A DNA stretch of 64,000 nt from Rhizobium sp. L1K21. GTDB taxonomy: Bacteria; Pseudomonadota; Alphaproteobacteria; Rhizobiales; Rhizobiaceae. Below are positions 60,852-64,000 of this stretch, piece after piece. A program made the position numbers and the translations under genes. Numbering within the stretch: position 1 is the stretch's first letter; each line of letters begins with the position of its first letter. The notes under the pieces are model-generated. The model was not told where the DNA came from. It did no database searches and was given only the letters and a program-made list of their open reading frames with translations. Location: positions 1,302,001-1,366,000 of the forward strand of contig NZ_JAMXLE010000001.1 of assembly GCF_024055895.1 (NCBI RefSeq), in the 5' to 3' direction.

Positions 60852-61313
60852 TCAGAGTGCGATATTCGGCCTGTCGATGATTTCACGCAGCGAGAAGGAC
60901 GAGTTGATCTTCACCACATGGGGAAGGGCGGAAAGCCAGTCGCGGTGAATGCGCTCATAGTCCTCGAGGTCCTTGGCTGCGACGCGCAGGATGTAATCAT
61001 ATTCGCCCGACATGAGATAACAGACGACGATATTGGGGCAGCGTTTGACGGCCGCTTCAAACTCGGACAGCGTTTTGGCGAACTGGCCGGACAGCGAAAT
61101 GTGCACGATGACCATCATCTTGTAGCCGATGGCCTTGTTGGAAAGGCGGGCGTGATAGCCTGAAATGATGCCGGATTTTTCGAGGATATCGAGGCGGCGG
61201 GAGCAGGCCGATGGCGACAGACCGACCTTCTCGGCAAGATCGGCATTGGAGATGCGCCCATTGTCCTGCAGCGTCTTGAGCATCAACATATCGATGCGGT
61301 CGAGATCGTTCAT
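60852..61313 (-). CDS. aldR: Lrp/AsnC-family regulator, probable AldR
   Basis: 153 aa. Typical Lrp: MNDLDRIDMLMLKTLQDNGRISNADLAEKVGLSPSACSRRLDILEKSGII, then the RAM domain (VIVHISLSGQ to KINSSFSLREIIDR). Divergent from ald with a 164-base spacer; in several Rhizobiales and mycobacteria such Lrp proteins (AldR) control alanine dehydrogenase in response to alanine. The symbol is by that context. Confidence 0.87.
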   Translation of the reverse strand: MNDLDRIDMLMLKTLQDNGRISNADLAEKVGLSPSACSRRLDILEKSGIISGYHARLSNKAIGYKMMVIVHISLSGQFAKTLSEFEAAVKRCPNIVVCYLMSGEYDYILRVAAKDLEDYERIHRDWLSALPHVVKINSSFSLREIIDRPNIAL

Positions 61314-61322
61314 CGCAGTTCC

Positions 61323-61361
61323 TTCGAAAAATACACTCATCTACGCAAGATTATTCGAAAA
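61323..61361. promoter_or_regulatory. TTCGAAAA direct repeat between aldR and ald
   Basis: TTCGAAAAA at 61323-61331 and TTCGAAAA at 61354-61361 are spaced 31 bases, about three helical turns, so both faces align. Lrp-family octamers bind such phased sites. Candidate AldR sites only. Confidence 0.35.
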
Positions 61362-61477
61362 GCGTGATGGTTGGAAGGGGCCTTTGCAAGGACATTTCGC
61401 GCGCTTTTCGGTCTAATCCGCGCATCTGAAGACGCTGTCCGCTGAAGAAGCGGCAATAAAGGAGAGGAACCTCATAA

Positions 61478-62596
61478 ATGATCGTCGGCTGTCCCAAGGA
61501 AATCAAGAACCATGAATATCGCGTTGGCCTGACCCCCGGTTCGGTGCGCGAATATGTTGCCCACGGGCATACGGTGATCATCGAGACCGGCGCTGGTCTC
61601 GGCATTGGCGCGGATGACGCGGCCTATATGTCTGCAGGTGCCAAGATCGTTGCGAGCGCGGCGGATGTTTTTGCCAAGGCCGACATGGTGGTGAAGGTGA
61701 AGGAGCCGCAGCCGTCCGAATGGGTGCAGCTCAAGGAAGGCCAGATCCTTTATACCTATCTTCATCTGGCACCCGATGCCGAGCAGACCAAGGGTCTTGT
61801 TGAATCCGGCGTGACGGCGGTGGCCTATGAAACGGTGACGGACGAGCGCGGCGGGTTGCCACTTCTGGCACCCATGTCGGAAGTGGCCGGACGTCTGTCC
61901 ATCCAGGCTGGCGCGACGGCGCTGCAGAAGGCCAATGGCGGCCTTGGCAAGCTACTGGGCGGTGTGCCGGGCGTTGGGCCGGGCAAGGTCGTTGTCATCG
62001 GCGGCGGTGTTGTGGGCCTCCATGCAGCCAAGATGGCTGTTGGGCTTGGTGCAGACGTCACCATTCTTGATCGCTCGCTGCCGCGTCTGCGTCAGCTGGA
62101 CGATATTTTTGCCGGCCGCGTTCACACTCGTTACTCCTCCATCGAAGCGTTGGAATCGGAAGTCTTCTCCGCTGACATGGTGGTCGGTGCTGTTCTGATC
62201 CCCGGTGCGGCTGCGCCGAAGCTGGTGACCCGCGACATGCTGACGGGCATGAAGAAGGGCTCGGTCATCGTGGATGTGGCCATCGACCAGGGCGGATGCT
62301 TCGAGACTTCGCATGCGACGACGCATTCGGACCCGACTTTTGTGGTCAATGACGTGGTGCATTATTGCGTGGCCAATATGCCGGGCGCCGTGCCGGTGAC
62401 GTCTGCGCATGCGCTGAACAATGCAACGCTGGTTCATGGTCTGGCGCTGGCTGACCGTGGCTTGTCGGCGATTGCCGAAGACGTGCACTTGCGCAATGGC
62501 CTCAACGTTCACAAGGGCCGGATCACCAACAAGGCCGTTGCTGAAGCCCTCGGCTACGACCTCCTGGCTGCAGACGCAGCGCTGAAAGCTGCCTGA
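61478..62596 (+). CDS. ald: alanine dehydrogenase
   Basis: 372 aa, NAD-dependent alanine/pyruvate interconversion. Starts [23 protein letters not shown]; catalytic Lys in [10 protein letters not shown], His in YTYLHLAPD; Rossmann GxGxxG in [16 protein letters not shown]; and [18 protein letters not shown]. Length matches the family (~371 aa). Upstream GGAGAGGAACC. The gene ends with a strong terminator. Confidence 0.97.
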   Translation: MIVGCPKEIKNHEYRVGLTPGSVREYVAHGHTVIIETGAGLGIGADDAAYMSAGAKIVASAADVFAKADMVVKVKEPQPSEWVQLKEGQILYTYLHLAPDAEQTKGLVESGVTAVAYETVTDERGGLPLLAPMSEVAGRLSIQAGATALQKANGGLGKLLGGVPGVGPGKVVVIGGGVVGLHAAKMAVGLGADVTILDRSLPRLRQLDDIFAGRVHTRYSSIEALESEVFSADMVVGAVLIPGAAAPKLVTRDMLTGMKKGSVIVDVAIDQGGCFETSHATTHSDPTFVVNDVVHYCVANMPGAVPVTSAHALNNATLVHGLALADRGLSAIAEDVHLRNGLNVHKGRITNKAVAEALGYDLLAADAALKAA

Positions 62597-62630
62597 GGAA
62601 TTGGAAGAACCTGTAAAGCGTCTTCCACTG

Positions 62631-62672
62631 AACGGCCCGGGATATCCCATCCCCCGGGCCGTTTTTGTTTTT
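62631..62672 (+). terminator. Rho-independent terminator of ald
   Basis: An 11-bp perfect stem AACGGCCCGGG (62631-62641) with CCCGGGCCGTT (62653-62663), followed by TTTGTTTTT. Confidence 0.93.
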
Positions 62673-62800
62673 CGTCTGCCTTTCATATGCACCGCTTGTG
62701 ACCTGCGTGCGATTACGGGCAAGGGCAAAATTCGACAAGGCGTGGATTGCGTGAAATGCTCGCAACGGGTGCTGCCCTAACACAATAAGCGAGGTTTACG

Positions 62801-63196
62801 ATGTTCAGCCATATCATGATCGGTGCCAATGATGTTTCGATCATGGTGGCGTTCTATGACGTCGTTCTGAGCACACTGGGCCTGGTTCGCGACCCGCACG
62901 AACCGGCCAATAGTCCCGCCGGCCATATCTGGCAGCGCGGTGGAGAACGATGGCCGCAATTTGCACTCAGGCGGCCATTCGATGGCAGAGCGGCGACGGC
63001 GGGAAACGGCGTGCAAATCAGCTTCGCAGCGGCCACGCGGCAAGATGTTCGGACAGCTTGGCGTACCGCGATCAACAATGGCGGCACGGATGAAGGCGAA
63101 CCCGGTCTTCGCCCTCAATATAACGAGGATTTTTTCGCAGCTTATTGCCGCGATCCCGAAGGCAACAAGCTGTGCTTTGTGCATGCCGGTGATTAG
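62801..63196 (+). CDS. glyoxalase/VOC superfamily protein
   Basis: 131 aa, two beta-alpha-beta-beta-beta units: MFSHIMIGANDVSIMVAFYDVVLSTLG with a His at the metal site, and a C-terminal EDFFAAYCRDPEGNKLCFVH typical of the family. The substrate is unknown. The start ATG 62801 has GAGG upstream. Overlaps the DUF1203 gene by four bases tail to tail. Confidence 0.88.
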   Translation: MFSHIMIGANDVSIMVAFYDVVLSTLGLVRDPHEPANSPAGHIWQRGGERWPQFALRRPFDGRAATAGNGVQISFAAATRQDVRTAWRTAINNGGTDEGEPGLRPQYNEDFFAAYCRDPEGNKLCFVHAGD

Positions 63197-63666
63197 CCGC
63201 GATCAATGCGGGCCTGAAAGCAGTTGTTGCGCGCGGAGCGGACATGGACATAGGCGATGTCGCTGCGGGCAAGAAGCTCTTCGGCGCGGGCTTCCATCTT
63301 TTCAACAGGTGTGACGGCACCGGTGCCGTAAACGATGCGATCATCCAGACCGTAGCCGCGGAGAATGTAATCAGGGTTCGATTTCAGCACCGGCGGCTGT
63401 TCGTACTTTTTTGCGTAACGCGGGCATTCTTCCGCATGAATGAAAATCGGTCCGGTTTCCGCATAGGGCTGCGGGGCTGGAAAGGGGCGATGCGCCAGGA
63501 TGAGATAGGGTTCGCCTTCGGCAATGAAATCGAGGCAGTGGCGACAGGGCAGGCCGGTACCGTCTGAAATGCGCCTTTCCGGTTTCATGCCATAGGCGTC
63601 GTTTCCACCTGATCTGTAACGGCTGGCGTCTTCCGAGGACATGGCCTCGTATCGGATTTTGGACAT
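63193..63666 (-). CDS. DUF1203 family protein
   Basis: 157 aa. DUF1203 pattern: SDGTGLPCRHCLDFIAEGEPYLILAHRPF with a CxxC, FIHAEECPRYAKK, and a C-terminal YVHVRSARNNCFQARIDR. The CRHC and later Cys/His residues could bind metal. Uncharacterised family, cytoplasmic. The start ATG 63666 has AAAGGAG upstream. Confidence 0.86.
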   Translation of the reverse strand: MSKIRYEAMSSEDASRYRSGGNDAYGMKPERRISDGTGLPCRHCLDFIAEGEPYLILAHRPFPAPQPYAETGPIFIHAEECPRYAKKYEQPPVLKSNPDYILRGYGLDDRIVYGTGAVTPVEKMEARAEELLARSDIAYVHVRSARNNCFQARIDRG

Positions 63667-63759
63667 TGTGTGCTCCTTTCAGGATGCATCATTTGTCCAG
63701 AACCGATCGCTCAGCCACCCGTTTCCTGCCTTTGATGTTCCCCGGTCACTTTGAACGTT

Positions 63760-64000
63760 TCAGCCTTCGCCGGGTTGCGCCATTCCGTTGTCGCGCTTGG
63801 CGATGTCCAGGATTTCCTCATCGCTCAAGGGGCGCACGATTGCATCGCTCGTTTCAACGGGCGAAAAGCCGAACATCTGATAAAGCTGCAATGCGCGGGG
63901 ATGATCGAGGTTGTTGGTGGTGACGGTGACCTTTTGCGGGCTGAAATCCCAGATCGCATAAACCGCCTGCTGCATGAACCACTTGCCAACACCAAGGCCA
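63760..64000 (-). CDS. GNAT-family N-acetyltransferase, C-terminal part (5' end outside window)
   Basis: The minus-strand frame runs off the right edge; the visible C-terminal ~80 residues include LGVGKWFMQQAVYAIW (acetyl-CoA pyrophosphate loop, Q/R-x-x-G-x-G type) and KVTVTTNNLDHPRALQLYQMFGFSPVE, the usual GNAT motif B end. Substrate unknown. Confidence 0.82.
   Translation of the reverse strand, partial: GLGVGKWFMQQAVYAIWDFSPQKVTVTTNNLDHPRALQLYQMFGFSPVETSDAIVRPLSDEEILDIAKRDNGMAQPGEG

Overview
The window looks like chromosomal DNA of an alphaproteobacterium of the Brucellaceae (Brucella/Ochrobactrum group). This is inferred from gene content and order: a very-long-chain fatty acid lipid A cluster (fabF2XL-fabF1XL-adh2XL-lpxXL), an ldtR/L,D-transpeptidase pair, a magnesium-type HemB, a short (310 aa) ArgC, a potassium-independent proton pyrophosphatase, and scattered families of palindromic intergenic repeats. 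Most of the window is dense, GC-rich housekeeping sequence. One tRNA, no rRNA, no CRISPR array, no transposase and no integrase were seen.

Layout. 0-4.9 kb: 3' part of the lipid A C28-acyl operon, then a glutaminase. 4.9-10.4 kb: RDD protein, hemB, a small membrane protein, ldtR and its L,D-transpeptidase, a DUF930 protein, tspO. 10.5-18.7 kb: glyA-nrdR-ribD-ribE on the plus strand, then hppA, an MFS carrier, nusB and ribH on the minus strand; this orientation splits the usual rib operon. 19-25.4 kb: small secreted protein, BamE-like lipoprotein, cytochrome bc1 chaperone, YceD, plsX-fabH, ihfA, a MerR regulator, a GFA-type zinc protein, tRNA-Pro(GGG). 25.6-34.5 kb: a polysaccharide assembly cluster (polymerase, priming transferase, GT4, export lipoprotein, Wzz/GumC-type protein, CelD-like acyltransferase) plus a DUF2842 protein. 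34.5-45.8 kb: heme A synthase, ceramidase-like protein, DODA-type dioxygenase, argC, phenylalanine hydroxylase with a divergent Lrp regulator, rplM-rpsI, a thioesterase, enoyl-CoA hydratase, PRC-barrel protein. 46-50 kb: an orphan FlgC-like protein, 1.75 kb of non-coding DNA full of palindromic repeats, and an AT-rich 601-aa gene of unknown function with a HEPN-like motif. 50-64 kb: uvrB with a repeat element inside its reading frame, DUF1800/DUF1501 pair, EEP-family nuclease, cpdB, a GGDEF protein, aldR/ald, and small enzymes to the end.

The most distinctive features are the foreign-looking HEPN-like gene at 48.1-49.9 kb (a candidate single-gene defence effector), the palindromic repeat translated as part of UvrB, and the inverted ribH-nusB-MFS-hppA block. 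All functional names come from reading translated sequence by eye; no database search was run.
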